Source of the DNA: Euzebyaceae bacterium
Lineage (GTDB): Bacteria > Actinomycetota > Nitriliruptoria > Euzebyales > Egibacteraceae
DNA: 14,744 nucleotides
Direction: 5' to 3'
Assembly: GCA_013696915.1 (NCBI GenBank)
Contig: JACCXR010000115.1
Location: 1-14,744, forward strand
Shown piece by piece: positions 13,727 through 14,744 of the stretch (the stretch's first letter is position 1; every line of letters starts with the position of its first letter). A model generated the notes under the pieces. The model was not told where the DNA came from and made no database searches. It worked only from the letters and a program-made list of their open reading frames with translations. Made by a program: the position numbers and the translations under genes.

Positions 13727-14731
13727 TCACGGCCGGGCGTCGAGCACGTGGTCGAGGGCCTTCCGCAGCGTCGCCGTGAACAGACCCGTGTCCGCCACGG
13801 CCGCGTCGTGGTCCAGGGCCACCTCGTAGCACTGGGCGCCGGGGATCCGGGCGGCGAGCGCGCGCTGGTCGGACGGCGGCACGAGCTGGTCGCGGGTCGT
13901 CACGACCACGGCGGTGGGGACGTCCACGCTGGGCAGCCATCCGCGGGCGTCGTACCGGCTGAGCTCCCGGCCGGCCTCCGCGACGTCCTCGGCGCTGCCG
14001 CGGTCGAGCTCGCCGATGAGCCAGGGCAGCAGCTCGAGCACCTCGGGCGGCGTCTCGGAGTTGATCATGCGGGTCACGGCGAAGGGCAGCCGCCCCGACA
14101 CCTGGGCGTGAACGAGCCGCTCCCACCAGAAGCGCGGGAGGACCCGCAGCACGACCTGGAGCAGCCCCATCCCCCGCCAGACCAGCCGGTTCCGCGGGCT
14201 GTCCGCCCAGCTGGCGGCGGTGGCGCACAGGACCAGGCCGTGCACGACGTCGGGACTGCGCTGCCACAGCAGCTGGGCGACCGCCCCGCCCATCGAGTAG
14301 CCCACCGCGACGACCGGGCCGGTGCCGAGGTGGCGCAGGAGCGCCGCGACGTCGTCGGCGACGTCGGCGAGACGAAACGGCTCAGACGCGCGCAACCCTC
14401 GTCCGTGGCCGCGGTGGTCCACCGCGATCACCCTGGCCACCTCCGACACCGGGCCGTAGCAGGTGAACCAGTTGAGGTCGGCCGCGAACATCCACCCGTG
14501 GAGCAGCACGACGACCGGGGAGTCGGAGTGGGGACCTGGCGCCTCACGGACGAACATCTCCCCGCGCCCCGGGACGTCGACCAGGCGTCCGGGGGGCAGA
14601 CCGGGCGGCGGCGTGGGGGCCGCCGCCCCGCCCGTCCCGGGCCGGGACCGCGAGGCCGCGTAGACGATGCCGCTCGTGCCGGTCAGCGCCGCGAGCACGG
14701 TGGTCTGCACGAGCGAGCGCAGTCTGGGCAT
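13727..14731 (-). CDS. Alpha/beta hydrolase with N-terminal membrane anchor
   Basis: This 334-residue alpha/beta-hydrolase-fold enzyme begins with a hydrophobic segment (about 8-26, VQTTVLAALTGTSGIVYAA) that could be a signal anchor, followed by a Pro/Gly-rich linker. The catalytic parts are clear: oxyanion-hole motif HGW (78-80), DHRGHG (105-110), nucleophile elbow GYSMGG with Ser146, acid Asp281 (TTRDQLVPP) and base His308 (ALDHDAAV). The cap region (about 180-240) contains RFWWERLVHAQ. Substrates of this family range from esters and epoxides to peptides, so none is assigned. The ATG at 14731 lies 13 nt from the window end with GGAG just upstream, so the gene appears complete. Its neighbour downstream is the J-domain gene. 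Confidence 0.93.
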   Translation of the reverse strand: MPRLRSLVQTTVLAALTGTSGIVYAASRSRPGTGGAAAPTPPPGLPPGRLVDVPGRGEMFVREAPGPHSDSPVVVLLHGWMFAADLNWFTCYGPVSEVARVIAVDHRGHGRGLRASEPFRLADVADDVAALLRHLGTGPVVAVGYSMGGAVAQLLWQRSPDVVHGLVLCATAASWADSPRNRLVWRGMGLLQVVLRVLPRFWWERLVHAQVSGRLPFAVTRMINSETPPEVLELLPWLIGELDRGSAEDVAEAGRELSRYDARGWLPSVDVPTAVVVTTRDQLVPPSDQRALAARIPGAQCYEVALDHDAAVADTGLFTATLRKALDHVLDARP

Positions 14732-14744
14732 CGGCTCCAGGGTA

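Overview
The window is high-GC DNA (about 70 % by eye) with tightly packed genes, GTG starts, ATGA-type gene overlaps and NarL/LAL-type signalling proteins. This points to an actinobacterium (Actinomycetota), but the genus cannot be fixed from the sequence alone. No rRNA, tRNA, CRISPR array, intact transposase or phage gene was seen.

Layout. (1) Positions 60-2207 hold a small self-contained locus. A TetR-type repressor (minus) faces a SnoaL-like protein and an NmrA-like NAD(P)-binding protein (plus). A good palindromic operator lies in the 59-nt divergent gap, and a 26-codon mini-ORF joins the two plus-strand genes through stop/start overlaps at both ends. (2) 2208-2535 is a convergent gap. 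(3) 2536-5825 (minus) encodes a small dimeric alpha/beta-barrel protein downstream of a 969-residue LAL-type regulator (AAA ATPase plus LuxR HTH). (4) 5826-6229 is a gene-free stretch upstream of the LAL gene. (5) 6230-8052 (minus) is a DesK/NarL-type two-component system, with a six-helix membrane protein transcribed divergently (8233-8847). (6) 8963-12355 (minus) is a compact unit read right to left: two tiny membrane proteins (71 and 63 aa), a large membrane-embedded GAF-containing histidine kinase, its NarL-type response regulator, and a 70-residue unknown ORF in frame with that regulator just after its stop. (7) 12356-13038 is mostly non-coding and contains a frameshifted remnant that resembles the C-terminal half of a VapC-like PIN toxin. 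(8) 13039-14731 (minus) encodes a membrane-anchored J-domain protein and an alpha/beta hydrolase with an N-terminal membrane anchor.

The window is rich in signal transduction: one TetR protein, one LAL regulator and two complete kinase/regulator pairs within 15 kb. The most plausible candidates for something undescribed are the two tiny membrane proteins in front of the second kinase, and the small ORF placed in frame after its regulator. The rest is recognisable at family level, although the ligands and targets are unknown.
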